This document shows, in pieces, positions 1 through 8,992 of a stretch of 64,000 nt of DNA. This stretch comes from Azospirillum formosense (GTDB lineage Bacteria; Pseudomonadota; Alphaproteobacteria; Azospirillales; Azospirillaceae). A program made the position numbers and the translations under genes. The notes under the pieces are model-generated. The model was given only the letters and a program-made list of their open reading frames with translations, searched no databases and was not told the DNA's origin. Positions within the stretch are counted from its first letter, which is position 1. The number at the start of each line of letters is the position of its first letter. The stretch lies in contig NZ_CP159403.1 of NCBI RefSeq assembly GCF_040500525.1, positions 263,001 through 327,000 on the forward strand, read 5' to 3'.

Positions 1-22
1 GCCGCAAGGGCGATGGGCGGCC

Positions 23-52
23 TTGACAACTACCCGGCCAATGGCCTGATGT
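23..52 (+). promoter_or_regulatory. Weak candidate promoter before the MocR gene
   Basis: A consensus TTGACA at 23-28 is followed after 18 bases by TGATGT (47-52), a poor -10. It lies about 35 bases before the first possible start of the MocR-like gene. Only the -35 is convincing. The window edge prevents seeing what lies further upstream. Confidence 0.3.
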
Positions 53-85
53 ACCCATCCGCTTTTCCGAAGAAGGCCAGACCAT

Positions 86-1573
86 TTGTTCCGGCATTCC
101 CAGCTCGAGTCCGTGAAGGCGTGGATCGCCAACCCCGCCCACGCCGCGATGCCGCTCCACGCGCGGATTCAGCGGGCCGTCCGGCAACTGATCGTCGACG
201 GCGCGCTCGGGCCGGGCAAGCCGCTGCCCGCCTCGCGCGCGCTCGCCGCCTCGCTGGGGGTGTCGCGCGACACGATCGAGGCGGCATACACCCAGCTTCA
301 CGCCGAAGGTTTTATCGACCGGCGCGTCGGCAGCGGCAGCTTCGTCGCGGAGATCACCGAGTTCGCCCCCGGCCGCCGGTCCCGGCGCGACACGCTCGCG
401 AGCGATCAGGCACCGGCGCTCAGCCGGCGCGGGGCCGCGGTGTTCGACGGTGGCGGCGTGCGCGAGATGCCGGCGCCGCGCCCCTTCGCCCATGGCGTTC
501 CGGAAACCCGGACCTTTCCGCTCGCGCTCTGGGAGCGTCTGGAGCGGCAGGTGCGCAAGGAGGTCGGCGCGCAAAGCCTGTTCCACGGCGACCCGCAGGG
601 GACGGAGCCGCTTCGCCGCGCCATTGCCGATTATGTGAACCTCGAACGCGGCGCGCGCGCCACCGCCGACCGCGTCCTGGTGCTGACCAGTTCGCAACAG
701 GCGATGGCGCTCTGCGCGAGCATGCTGCTCGACCCCGGCGACGGGATTTTCCTGGAGGACCCGGCCTATTACGGCGCGCGCAAGGCGTTCGAGGCGGCGG
801 GGCTGGACTGCGTTCCGATCCGCGTCGACCGGCAGGGCATCGTCGTCGATCAGATCCTGGCCGCGCCGCAGCGGGCGAAGGCGGTGTTCCTGACGCCGTC
901 CCACCAGTTCCCGACCGGCGCGACGCTGACGCTGGACCGCCGCCTCGCCCTGATCGAGTGGGCGGCGCGGCATCAGGCCTGGATCATCGAGGACGACTAT
1001 GACAGCGAGTTCCGCTACGCGGGCAAGCCGACGGCCTGCGTCCAGGGGCTCGATCCGCATGGCCGCACCATCTACATCGGCACTTTCACCAAATCGCTCT
1101 TTCCCGGGCTGCGGATCGGCTACGCCGTGCTGCCGCCCCAGCTCGTGAAGCCGATGACGGTGGCGCGCACCCTGCTGGACGGCCATACGGCGCCGATGGC
1201 CCAGCTCACGCTGGCCCGCTTCATGGAGGGCGGGCATTTCGGGGCGCACGTCCGAACCATGCGCGGCGTCTATGCCGAGCGGCTCGACGTACTGGCGGGT
1301 CTCGTCGCCAAGCACCTGTCGGACTTCGTCGAGCCGCAGGTGCCCATCGGCGGGCTGCAGATGCCCTGCCTGCTGACCGGCGGCCTTGCCGAGCGCACCG
1401 CCGTCGACGCGGCGCGGCGGGCCGGAATTGAACTGCTCGGCCTGTCGGCGCTGCACGCCGCCGGTGACGGTAGGGCCGGATTCCTGATGGGCTTCGCGGC
1501 TTACACGCCCTTTGAGATCGAGACGGCGGTCAGAAAGCTGGAGAAGGCGTTCCGCGCGGCGACGAAGCGGTAA
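86..1573 (+). CDS. MocR/PdxR-type GntR regulator with aminotransferase-like domain
   Basis: Predicted PLP-binding transcription regulator. An N-terminal GntR winged helix (about residues 20-90, including the helix around ASLGVSRDTIEAAYTQL) is fused to a fold-type I aminotransferase-like domain filling the rest of 495 residues. The PLP lysine is Lys336 in GTFTKSLFPG, and the cofactor aspartate region is seen in IIEDDYDSEFRY. Such proteins usually sense PLP or an amino-compound and control a neighbouring gene; the target here is not evident. The reading frame opens with TTG at 86. GTG at 113 and ATG at 149 are alternatives, and 149 would cut close to the DNA-binding domain. The glutamine amidotransferase follows 136 bases downstream on the same strand. 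Confidence 0.85.
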   Translation: MFRHSQLESVKAWIANPAHAAMPLHARIQRAVRQLIVDGALGPGKPLPASRALAASLGVSRDTIEAAYTQLHAEGFIDRRVGSGSFVAEITEFAPGRRSRRDTLASDQAPALSRRGAAVFDGGGVREMPAPRPFAHGVPETRTFPLALWERLERQVRKEVGAQSLFHGDPQGTEPLRRAIADYVNLERGARATADRVLVLTSSQQAMALCASMLLDPGDGIFLEDPAYYGARKAFEAAGLDCVPIRVDRQGIVVDQILAAPQRAKAVFLTPSHQFPTGATLTLDRRLALIEWAARHQAWIIEDDYDSEFRYAGKPTACVQGLDPHGRTIYIGTFTKSLFPGLRIGYAVLPPQLVKPMTVARTLLDGHTAPMAQLTLARFMEGGHFGAHVRTMRGVYAERLDVLAGLVAKHLSDFVEPQVPIGGLQMPCLLTGGLAERTAVDAARRAGIELLGLSALHAAGDGRAGFLMGFAAYTPFEIETAVRKLEKAFRAATKR

Positions 1574-1709
1574 AGTCGGCGGGCCTCCGGAACAAGGAGA
1601 ATTGGTCTGGACCGTTGCTGGAAAATGGCTGGGCGCAGCGAGCCATTCGTCTGGTATCCGAGAGCCGACCAATCCACGACGTTCCCGGTGCGGGAGCGGG
1701 AGGCGACCC

Positions 1710-2411
1710 ATGCACAAATCGGCGCTGGCGATCCGGCATGTCCATTTTGAAGACCTTGGCATCTTCGGCGCGGTGCTGTCGGATGCCGGCTACGCGGTCC
1801 GCTATCATGATCTCGACGCGGCGCCGTTCGCGACGCTCGATCCGCTGGAGCCGGATTTGCTGATCGTCCTCGGCGGTCCCGTCGGGGTCTACGACAGCGA
1901 CGCCTATCCGTATCTCGCCGAGGAATCCGCGCTCCTGGCGGCAAGGCTGGCCGCGCGGCGCCCGACGCTCGGCATCTGCCTCGGGGCGCAGCAGATCGCC
2001 AAGGCGCTCGGCGCGGCGGTGCGTCCCATGGGCCACAAGGAAATCGGCTTCGGGCCGCTCACCCTGACCGATGCCGGACGGGCCGGGCCGCTTCGCCATC
2101 TGGAGGGCGTTTCGGTGCTCCACTGGCATGGGGACGCCTTCCAGATTCCCGACGGGGCGGAAAGCCTGGCGATGACGCCACTCTGCGCAACCCAGGGATT
2201 CGCGGTCGGCCGGCACGCGCTGGCCCTGCAATTCCATCCGGAGGTCGATGCGACCGCCGGCATCGAGCGATGGCTGACGGGCCATGCCGCCGAACTGGCC
2301 GGGGCCGGCATCGACCCGCGCGTGCTGCGCGGTCAAGCGGCGCGGATCGGCCCGGAATTGCGCGAGGCCGGGCAAAAGATGCTGGCCGAGTGGCTTCAGG
2401 CCGCGCCCTGA
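1710..2411 (+). CDS. Class I glutamine amidotransferase (GMP-synthase-like)
   Basis: A 233-residue stand-alone class I (triad) glutaminase domain. The nucleophile is Cys90 in TLGICLGAQQIA, and His176 with Glu178 complete the triad in LQFHPEVD. It lacks the ATP-pyrophosphatase half of GuaA, so it belongs to the free-standing amidotransferases that act on small amines, such as the gamma-glutamyl hydrolase/YfeJ-like group. Its substrate cannot be told. The start at ATG 1710 is favoured by a GGGAGG-type ribosome site just upstream; the open frame extends further 5' without homology. It may be cotranscribed with the MocR gene, which would make an amine or amino-acid role plausible. Confidence 0.82.
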   Translation: MHKSALAIRHVHFEDLGIFGAVLSDAGYAVRYHDLDAAPFATLDPLEPDLLIVLGGPVGVYDSDAYPYLAEESALLAARLAARRPTLGICLGAQQIAKALGAAVRPMGHKEIGFGPLTLTDAGRAGPLRHLEGVSVLHWHGDAFQIPDGAESLAMTPLCATQGFAVGRHALALQFHPEVDATAGIERWLTGHAAELAGAGIDPRVLRGQAARIGPELREAGQKMLAEWLQAAP

Positions 2412-2511
2412 TTCCTGTGCGGTGAGGCGGAATGGGGTTTCCATCGATCTGCACGGCGCTGCCGATCTGTGGCACAGTCCGCTCCGACGAGCCGCCTCAC
2501 AGGGAACCTGA

Positions 2512-3156
2512 ATGAACGACGCAGCAAGAAACGTTCTGATCGACGGCATGGAGCGTTGGAGCGCCTTCATCGAGGCGAACGCATCCTGGGCGGAGGTGAT
2601 CTTCTTCCTGTGCGCGTTCGCGGAGTCCCTGGCCTTCGTCGGGTTCGTGGTGCCGGGCGTGGTGCTGATCGCCGCGGGAGGCGCGCTCGTCGCCTCCGGC
2701 GCCCTCGGCTTCTGGCAGGTCTACGTCGCCCTCGCGCTGGGCGCGGTGCTGGGCGACGCCGTGTCCTACTGGCTCGGCCGGGTGTTCGGCGATCGGGTCC
2801 CGGTCGTCTGGCCGTTCCGCCAACGGCCTGAGCTTCTGGAGCGGGGCAGCCGATTCTTCCTGCGCCACGGCGGCAAGAGCGTCTTCTTTGCCCGCTTCCT
2901 CGGGCCGCTGCGGCCGGTGGTGCCGATCACCGCCGGGATGATGGCGATGCCGCACCACAGCTTCCAGACCGCCAACCTGCTGTCCGCGGTGATCTGGGTG
3001 CCCCTGATGATGGCGCCCGGCATCGCCATCGCAAAGGGCGTCGGCATCGAAGACCTCCTGTCCGGCGCCGCGGCGCCGCCGGCCGTCACCCGGAACGGGG
3101 GCGACGCGCCCTGCGTGCCGGCGCCGCCGATTTCCGGCGAACCGTCGCGGTGCTGA
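2512..3156 (+). CDS. DedA family inner-membrane protein
   Basis: A 214-residue DedA/VTT-family membrane protein. Family members are linked to membrane homeostasis, lipid-carrier flipping and proton-dependent stress resistance. Hydrophobic segments lie at about residues 25-75 and 140-185. The family pattern is visible as the acidic E-S in the first segment (FAESLAFVGFVVPG) and the arginine-rich loop FFARFLGPLRPVVPITAG. The C-terminal 30 residues are polar and proline-rich. The gene ends 6 bases from the stop of the convergent nrdJ, leaving no room for a separate terminator between them. Confidence 0.85.
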   Translation: MNDAARNVLIDGMERWSAFIEANASWAEVIFFLCAFAESLAFVGFVVPGVVLIAAGGALVASGALGFWQVYVALALGAVLGDAVSYWLGRVFGDRVPVVWPFRQRPELLERGSRFFLRHGGKSVFFARFLGPLRPVVPITAGMMAMPHHSFQTANLLSAVIWVPLMMAPGIAIAKGVGIEDLLSGAAAPPAVTRNGGDAPCVPAPPISGEPSRC

Positions 3157-3162
3157 GCGCCC

Positions 3163-5484
3163 TCACGCGCCGCATTTGGAGTAGCCGCAATTGAGGCAGG
3201 CGTCGCAGCCCTCCTGGCGGATCAGGCCGGGCTGGCCGCATTTCGGGCATTGCCGGAGGTTGGCCGGCTCGCCTCCGCCGGCTGCGGCCACGGCGTCCGT
3301 GCCCAAATCGGCGGGCTGCGAGGCGGTCAACGCCCCGTCGGCGGCCCTGTCGCCCGGCAGCATGCCGATCGCCTTGAGGTGCCGTTCGATCACGTCCCCG
3401 ATGGCCGCCAGAAGGGACGGCACGTAGCGGCCCTGCATCCAGGCGCCGCCGCGCGGGTCGAAGACCGCCTTCAACTCCTCCACCACGAAGCCGACCTCGC
3501 CGCCGCGGCGGAACACCGCGGAGATCATCCGCGTCAGCGCCACGGTCCAGGCGTAATGCTCCATGTTCTTGGAGTTGATGAAGACCTCGAAGGGCCGGCG
3601 GCGCCCGTTCTCCACGATGTCGTTGATGGTGATGTACATGGCGTGGTCGCTGTCCGGCCAGCGCACCTTGTAGGTCTCGCCCGGCAGGGTCTCCGGACGG
3701 TCGGGCGGCTTGGCCGCCATGGCGCCCGGGGTCGGGACGGAATCGGGGGGCCGGGTTGCGGATGGGGTTGCGGGCGGAGTGGCGGCCTCCTTCTTCACCG
3801 ACAGGACGGAGCCGGTGACCGCGTTCGGGCGGTAGGTCGTGCAGCCCTTGCAGCCCAGCTCATAGGCCTGCCAGTAGACGTCCTTGAAGGCGTCGAAGGG
3901 CAGGTCCTCCGGGCAGTTGATGGTCTTGGAGATGGAGCTGTCGATGTGGCGCTGGGCCGCCGCCTGCATCACCACATGCTCCGCCGGGGCCAGGGACTGG
4001 GCGTCGACGAAATAGTCGGGCAGGGGAGCGTCGGCTCCGAACCGCGCGCGGAACAGGCGGTGGGCGTGGTCGCTCACCTCCTCCGTCCGGCGGGTGCCGT
4101 CGGGCATCAGGACGGTGCGCTCGTAGCTGTAGGAAAAGACCGGTTCGATCCCCGACGACACGTTGTCGGCGAACAGCGAAATCGTGCCGGTCGGCGCGAT
4201 CGAGGTCAGAAGCGCGTTGCGGATGCCGTGCTCCGCGATCAGGGCGCGCACGTCCTCGTCCAATCCGCGCACCATCGGGGCGTCCAGATAGGCGTCGCGG
4301 TCATAGAGCGGGAAGGCCCCCTTCTCGGCGGCCAGCCGGGCGGAGGCCCGGTAAGCCTCGTTGCGGATGGTCTTCAGCCAGGATTCGGTCAGCGCCACCG
4401 CCGCCTCGCCGCCATAACGGGCACGGCAGAGGATCAGCGCGTCGGCCAGCCCGGTGACGCCCAGCCCGATGCGGCGCTTGGTGTGGGCCTCCCGCGCCTG
4501 TGCCTCCAGTGGGAAGCGCGACGCGTCGACCACATTGTCCATCATCCGCACGGCGAGCGCCGTCAGCTCCTTCAGCCGGTCGGTGTCGAGCCGGGCCGTC
4601 TCCTCGAACGGGTCGATCACCAGGGCGGCGAGGTTGATCGAGCCGAGCAGGCAGGCGCCGTAGGGGGGCAGCGGCTGCTCCCCGCAGGGGTTGGTGGCGG
4701 AGATGGATTCGCAATAGCCCAGGTTGTTCTGCCCGTTCACCCGGTCGATGAAGATGACGCCCGGTTCCGCGTAGGCGTAGGTGGCCTGCATGATGCGGTC
4801 CCACAGGCCGCGGGCCCGCACCTCGCGGTGGACCCGGCCGTCGAAGACCAGCGGCCAGGGCCGGTCCTCCCGCACGGCGTCCATGAAGGCGTCGGTGACC
4901 AGGACCGACAGGTTGAACATGCGCAGCCGGCCCGGCTCGCGCTTGGCGTCGATGAAATCCTCGATGTCGGGATGGTCGCAGCGCAGGGTCGCCATCATCG
5001 CGCCGCGCCGGGCGCCCGCCGACATGATGGTGCGGCACATGCTGTCCCACACGTCCATGAAGGACAGCGGGCCGGAGGCGTCGGCGCCGACGCCCTTCAC
5101 GAAGGCGCCCTTGGGCCGCAGCGTGGAGAAGTCGTAGCCGATCCCGCCGCCCTGCTGCATGGTCAGCGCCGCTTCGCGCAGGTGGGCGAAGATGGCGCCG
5201 AGATCGTCCTCGATCCGCCCCATGACGAAGCAGTTGAACAGCGTCACCGCCCGGCCCGTGCCGGCCCCGGCCAGGATCCGCCCGGCGGGCAGGAACTCGA
5301 AGCGGGACAGCGCCCGTTCGAAGCGCGGCGCCCACACCGCCGGATCGGCCTCGGGCGCGGCGAGCGCCGTGGCGACGCGCCGCCAGGTGTCGGCAATGGT
5401 GTCGTCGATGGGATCGCCGGCGGCGGACTTGAAGCGGTACTTCATGTCCCAGATCCGCTGGGAAATGGCGGCGATCCCCGTCAT
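3163..5484 (-). CDS. nrdJ: Adenosylcobalamin-dependent (class II) ribonucleotide reductase
   Basis: Reduces ribonucleotides to deoxyribonucleotides using an adenosylcobalamin radical, independent of oxygen. The 773-residue protein has the ten-stranded reductase barrel with all key cysteines: Cys85 (TLFNCFVMG) and Cys278 (YGACLLGS) as the redox pair, and Cys267 in NPCGEQ as the thiyl radical site. The C-terminal tail carries a cysteine-rich ribbon (CPKCGQ, CDACLNCGYSKCG) that probably shuttles reducing power. ATG 5484 was chosen because GGAGGGAGG precedes it; the frame is open for 95 more codons without family similarity. No class Ia or class III reductase gene lies in the window. A good promoter lies 60-90 bases upstream. 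Confidence 0.95.
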   Translation of the reverse strand: MTGIAAISQRIWDMKYRFKSAAGDPIDDTIADTWRRVATALAAPEADPAVWAPRFERALSRFEFLPAGRILAGAGTGRAVTLFNCFVMGRIEDDLGAIFAHLREAALTMQQGGGIGYDFSTLRPKGAFVKGVGADASGPLSFMDVWDSMCRTIMSAGARRGAMMATLRCDHPDIEDFIDAKREPGRLRMFNLSVLVTDAFMDAVREDRPWPLVFDGRVHREVRARGLWDRIMQATYAYAEPGVIFIDRVNGQNNLGYCESISATNPCGEQPLPPYGACLLGSINLAALVIDPFEETARLDTDRLKELTALAVRMMDNVVDASRFPLEAQAREAHTKRRIGLGVTGLADALILCRARYGGEAAVALTESWLKTIRNEAYRASARLAAEKGAFPLYDRDAYLDAPMVRGLDEDVRALIAEHGIRNALLTSIAPTGTISLFADNVSSGIEPVFSYSYERTVLMPDGTRRTEEVSDHAHRLFRARFGADAPLPDYFVDAQSLAPAEHVVMQAAAQRHIDSSISKTINCPEDLPFDAFKDVYWQAYELGCKGCTTYRPNAVTGSVLSVKKEAATPPATPSATRPPDSVPTPGAMAAKPPDRPETLPGETYKVRWPDSDHAMYITINDIVENGRRRPFEVFINSKNMEHYAWTVALTRMISAVFRRGGEVGFVVEELKAVFDPRGGAWMQGRYVPSLLAAIGDVIERHLKAIGMLPGDRAADGALTASQPADLGTDAVAAAGGGEPANLRQCPKCGQPGLIRQEGCDACLNCGYSKCGA

Positions 5485-5545
5485 GCATCCTCCCTCCACG
5501 CGGCCGGCCGGTCCATGGCGCCGGCCCGCCGACAGCACTGTCCGA

Positions 5546-5574
5546 AGAGTAGGAGCCACCCTTCCTGGGGTCAA
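5546..5574 (-). promoter_or_regulatory. Sigma-70-type promoter for nrdJ
   Basis: Read on the minus strand, TTGACC (5574-5569) and TACTCT (5551-5546) are separated by exactly 17 bases, about 60 bases before the nrdJ start. A short dyad (GACAGTGCTGTC) follows in the leader. I saw neither an NrdR-type box nor a recognisable cobalamin riboswitch; the leader is too short for the latter. Confidence 0.5.
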
Positions 5575-5602
5575 CCCGGCTGTTCTTCTTGCGTTCCGCC
5601 GG

Positions 5603-6586
5603 TCAGTTGCTGATGCGGTCCCGCTGGTCCGGCATGGCCTTGAGAGTCGCCAGGATCCGCCCGGTGTCGGTGCCGGACCCGCAAAGCCCGAGCGCGGTTT
5701 CGCCGAAGTCCACGAGGCTGTGACGGCGCGGGGCGGGCGCCCGCTCCAGCGGGACCAGCCACGCCGCATGCCCGCGCGCCGCCAGTGCCTCGAAATAGCC
5801 GCGCTGGGTGTCGAACGGGATGTTGGTCTCGCGCGGGTCGCCGATGACGAAGACGCGGCGTTTGGGATCGCGCGGGATGCGGTCGAGGGAGTCGGCGGGG
5901 TCGAACCAACCCTGCGGGCGGGCCAGCGCCGTCCGCAGCCCGCGCGCCTCCAGATAGGCCCGGTAGGCCGGCGCGCCGGAGGAAATGACCGCGCAGCGCA
6001 GATCGTGGCGGCGGGCCAGGAACTCCGCGGTCAGCGTGCCGCCCGCGCTGTGCCCGCCCAGCGCCCATGCCGCCACTCCGTAGCGGGCCTTCAGGACGTC
6101 GAGCAGAGCGTTCATCAGGGCCGCCTCGCGCGGCGTGTGTCGCGTCGTCCAGAAACGGCCGGAGCTGCCATAGGCGCCCGGCCGGGCGAGGAACAGGAAG
6201 GGGATGCCGAACCGCTCCGCCAGGGCGCGTTCCTGGTCGATCATGGCGGCGACGCCCAGCCCCTCCTGGTGGCCGACGGAGGTCGGCTTGGTCCCCATGA
6301 TGTCGCCATGCATCCAGGCCGCGGCGATGGGGTTGGGGCCTGGGGCGGGACGCAGGCCTGCCGCGTAGTAGCGCAGGCATTCCCCGCGCCCGTCCACCTC
6401 GACCCAGGCGGCGGTTTCCTGGGCCTCCAGCGCGGCGCAGTCCCCGCGGGCGATGGTGACGCCCTCGGCCACCGCGGCGTTGGAGAAACGTTCCGCGCTC
6501 GGCTGCGACTGGGCCTGTGCGGCCGTTGCCATCGGCATCGACAGGGCGAACCCCGCGAGGATGACGACGGCCGCGCCGCGGCGCAT
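5603..6586 (-). CDS. Secreted alpha/beta-hydrolase-like protein
   Basis: A 327-residue protein with an N-terminal signal peptide (hydrophobic core residues 6-21, likely cleavage near AQA at 25) and a nucleophile-elbow motif, Ser180 in GGHSAGG. This points to a periplasmic alpha/beta-hydrolase, perhaps an esterase or a peptidase of the dienelactone/prolyl-oligopeptidase type. The catalytic acid and histidine cannot be assigned with confidence; a candidate His lies in RRHSLVDF near the C terminus. The start codon overlaps the stop of the PlsC-like gene (TGATG), so it is translationally coupled as the last gene of the ftsE operon. Substrate unknown. Confidence 0.75.
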   Translation of the reverse strand: MRRGAAVVILAGFALSMPMATAAQAQSQPSAERFSNAAVAEGVTIARGDCAALEAQETAAWVEVDGRGECLRYYAAGLRPAPGPNPIAAAWMHGDIMGTKPTSVGHQEGLGVAAMIDQERALAERFGIPFLFLARPGAYGSSGRFWTTRHTPREAALMNALLDVLKARYGVAAWALGGHSAGGTLTAEFLARRHDLRCAVISSGAPAYRAYLEARGLRTALARPQGWFDPADSLDRIPRDPKRRVFVIGDPRETNIPFDTQRGYFEALAARGHAAWLVPLERAPAPRRHSLVDFGETALGLCGSGTDTGRILATLKAMPDQRDRISN

Positions 6587-7368
6587 CAGGTGGCGGTTTC
6601 CCTGACCGGGGCGGCGGCCGCGTCCGTCGCCTTGGGCCGCACGGTGGCCGGGCCGCCCGCGGCGACGACCAGACGGTCGGTGGCCGTCTCTAGCCGCTCC
6701 TCCAGCTCCTTCATGGCCTTGGCGCGGCCCAGGCCGGGCGGGATGGGGGGCAGGAATTCGACGATCACGGTGCCGGGCCGCTTGATGAAGCTGTTGCGCG
6801 CCCAATAGAGGCCGGCGTTCAGCGCCATCGGCACGATGGGAATGCCGAGGTTGTCGTAGAGCACGCCGACGCCGATCCGGTAGGGCCGGTAGGCGCCGAC
6901 GGCGACCCGCGTCCCCTGCGGGAAGATCACGATGGGCCGGCCCTCGTCGCGCACCGGACGGGCGTTGCGGACCATCGAGGCGACGGCGCGGCCCTTGGCG
7001 CCGCGGTCCACGGCGATCATCTTGGCCTTGGCGGCGTACCAGCCCCAGATGGGAATCCACAGAAGCTCCCGCTTCAGGATGATCGCCGGGTCGTTGACGA
7101 GGAAGTGCAGCTTCATCGTCTCCCAGGCCGACTGGTGCTTGGCGGCCAGCAGGAAGGAGCCGCTCCGGGGAACATGCTCGCGGCCGCGCACCTCGTAGCG
7201 GATGCCGACGATCGTGCGCTCCAGCCACGCGACGGTGCCGAAATACCACGTGACCACGCGGATCATGCTCTGCCGCGGCAGCAGCAGCGTCCACAGGATG
7301 CCGACGCAGATGACCGCCGTCCACACATAGAAGGCGACGTTGAAGGCGAGGGAGCGCAGGAAGATCAT
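6586..7368 (-). CDS. plsC: 1-acyl-glycerol-3-phosphate acyltransferase (PlsC-like)
   Basis: Transfers an acyl chain to lysophosphatidic acid in phospholipid synthesis at the inner membrane. The 260-residue protein has an N-terminal membrane segment (about 10-30), the catalytic HX4 motif as His78 in KHQSAWE (glutamate at the usual aspartate position) and a FPQGTR version (149-154) of the substrate-binding FPEGTR motif. These variants differ from the textbook motifs but keep the same spacing. It sits between the YdcF-like gene (13 bases upstream) and the hydrolase (overlapping). The gene symbol is by family; acyl-chain preference is unknown. Confidence 0.85.
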   Translation of the reverse strand: MIFLRSLAFNVAFYVWTAVICVGILWTLLLPRQSMIRVVTWYFGTVAWLERTIVGIRYEVRGREHVPRSGSFLLAAKHQSAWETMKLHFLVNDPAIILKRELLWIPIWGWYAAKAKMIAVDRGAKGRAVASMVRNARPVRDEGRPIVIFPQGTRVAVGAYRPYRIGVGVLYDNLGIPIVPMALNAGLYWARNSFIKRPGTVIVEFLPPIPPGLGRAKAMKELEERLETATDRLVVAAGGPATVRPKATDAAAAPVRETAT

Positions 7369-7381
7369 GGCCGGGAACTTG

Positions 7382-8017
7382 TCAGGATTCGATCAGCTTC
7401 TCAAGCGTGTAGCGAAGCCGCGTCACAATGTACTTGTTGTACTCGGTCATCAGCAGATTCGCCGTGCCCGGCCACAGCCACCAGTCGTTGAGATGGACGT
7501 TGGGGGAGGCGACGGGGTGGGGAACCACCTCGACCTCCGGGATCACCATGCGGAACTCCAGCAGGCTGCGCATCATGTGGTAATTGGCGGTGACCAGCCG
7601 CATCGAGCCGTAGCCCTGGGCGCGCAGCCAGTCCGCCGTCTCGTAGGCGTTGCCGATCGTGCTGTCCGCCGAATAGCCGAGCGTGATGCAGCATTCCATC
7701 TCGCCGGGGAACTGGCGGGAGCGCTTCAGCAGCTCCTGCACCTCCAGCCCTTCGTAGACGCCGGAGACGAACAGGCGCTGCGCCCGCCCGTCGGCCAGCA
7801 GCTCCAGCCCGGTGCTCAGCCGGCCGCTGCCGCCGGTCAGCACGACGATGGCGTCGGTGCTTCGGGTGGCCTCGGCGCTGCCGGGCGGCGGCGGGGTGCG
7901 GGGGATCGACGCGGCGAACCAGAACAGCCCGCCAAGCCAGGCCAGCCCGCCCAGCATCGCCAGCAGCAGGAGGCGTCGGAAAGCCCGCAGGACCCGGGCG
8001 CGCCGCGAGTGGGCCAT
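7382..8017 (-). CDS. YdcF/ElyC-family (DUF218) membrane protein
   Basis: A 211-residue protein with one N-terminal membrane anchor (about 15-35) followed by a DUF218 domain. Family landmarks include the DAIVVLTGG strand, the acidic/asparagine pocket around SADSTIGNAYETADWL and the VTANYHMMRSL segment. Members such as ElyC and SanA affect peptidoglycan precursor recycling and envelope integrity. The position between ftsX (35 bases upstream) and plsC (13 bases downstream) supports an envelope role. The exact reaction is not known for the family. Confidence 0.82.
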   Translation of the reverse strand: MAHSRRARVLRAFRRLLLLAMLGGLAWLGGLFWFAASIPRTPPPPGSAEATRSTDAIVVLTGGSGRLSTGLELLADGRAQRLFVSGVYEGLEVQELLKRSRQFPGEMECCITLGYSADSTIGNAYETADWLRAQGYGSMRLVTANYHMMRSLLEFRMVIPEVEVVPHPVASPNVHLNDWWLWPGTANLLMTEYNKYIVTRLRYTLEKLIES

Positions 8018-8052
8018 CCCTCAGCCTCCAGACGGACGGGTCGGGCACGCGG

Positions 8053-8955
8053 TCACGGCATCGACTCCAGCGTGCGCAGCACCGTCCAGCGGGCGGTCAG
8101 CGCGGCCAGCAGGCAGGCGGCCAGCGGCACGGCGGCCAGAGCGGCGACGGCCCACCAGGGCGAGGTGGCGAGGTCGGGCAGCAGGCTGGCGTGGAGCCCG
8201 GCGGCGGCGTGGCCGATCCCGCCCAGCGTGCCGGCGGCCAGCAGCAGTCCGGTCAGCCCGCCGCGCAGGGTCAGGCCAATGACGTGCGATTCGAACTGCC
8301 GCGCCACGTAGCGGTCGGTGGCCCCCATCAGGTGCAGCAGCTCCACCACATGGCGGTGGATGGCAAGGCCGGAGCGCACGGCGAAGACCACCGCCATCAC
8401 GCCCGCCCCGCCGATCAGCGCGACGATGCCCAGCGCCGCCAGATGCATCGCCCCGGCGAAGCGGCGCAGATCGGCCAGCCACACCGCGTGGTCGTCCAGC
8501 GTGGCGCCGGGCGCGGCGGAGGTCAGGCGCGCGGACAGCGCCGCCGTGTCCACCGGCCCGTTGGTCATCACGTCGATCAGCCGCGGCATCGGCAGCAGCG
8601 GATCGGCGGCCTCCTTGCCCAGCCAGGGTTCGAGAAGCCGGCCGACGTCGCCGCTGGACAGCAGGCTGGCGGTCGCGACGCCGGGGGTGGAGCGCAGGAC
8701 GGTCAGCGCCGCCTCCGTCCGCTCCTCCAGCGGGGCGGCGTGGGCGCTGTCGGGCAGCGGCATGACCTGCACGGTCAGCCCGCCGGCCAGGCCGCTGTCC
8801 CAGCGCCGGGTCATGTCGGAGACGAGCAGGGCTCCGGCGAGCGCCAGCGCCGCCAGATAGACCATCAGCGCGGTCAACCCCATGAGGAAGCGCGAGGTCG
8901 GGTCCTTCGCCAGCGGCAGGTCGGAGTTGCGGCGGGTCAGCGGCGGCAGGGCCAT
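8053..8955 (-). CDS. ftsX: Cell-division ABC transporter membrane protein FtsX
   Basis: Membrane partner of FtsE, linking septal ring events to periplasmic peptidoglycan hydrolase activation. The 300-residue protein has the FtsX layout: a cytoplasmic N terminus, a membrane segment at about 25-48, a periplasmic loop to about 165, then three more segments (about 170-195, 220-245 and 265-290). It is 37 bases downstream of ftsE in the same direction. Sequence conservation in FtsX is low outside this topology, so the call depends partly on context. Confidence 0.9.
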   Translation of the reverse strand: MALPPLTRRNSDLPLAKDPTSRFLMGLTALMVYLAALALAGALLVSDMTRRWDSGLAGGLTVQVMPLPDSAHAAPLEERTEAALTVLRSTPGVATASLLSSGDVGRLLEPWLGKEAADPLLPMPRLIDVMTNGPVDTAALSARLTSAAPGATLDDHAVWLADLRRFAGAMHLAALGIVALIGGAGVMAVVFAVRSGLAIHRHVVELLHLMGATDRYVARQFESHVIGLTLRGGLTGLLLAAGTLGGIGHAAAGLHASLLPDLATSPWWAVAALAAVPLAACLLAALTARWTVLRTLESMP

Positions 8956-8992
8956 GGCGTGTCTCCTTCCCCCATCTTTTCAGGCACCCGTC

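Noticed and set aside
5485..5602. A cobalamin riboswitch before the B12-dependent reductase
   Set aside because: The leader between the promoter and the start is only about 55 bases and I could not find a B12-box-like sequence, so there is no room for the element.
3250..5613. A 787-codon open frame on the plus strand opposite nrdJ
   Set aside because: It is antisense to a strongly conserved enzyme, has a His/Gly/Arg-rich composition typical of GC-rich shadow frames, and no ribosome site.
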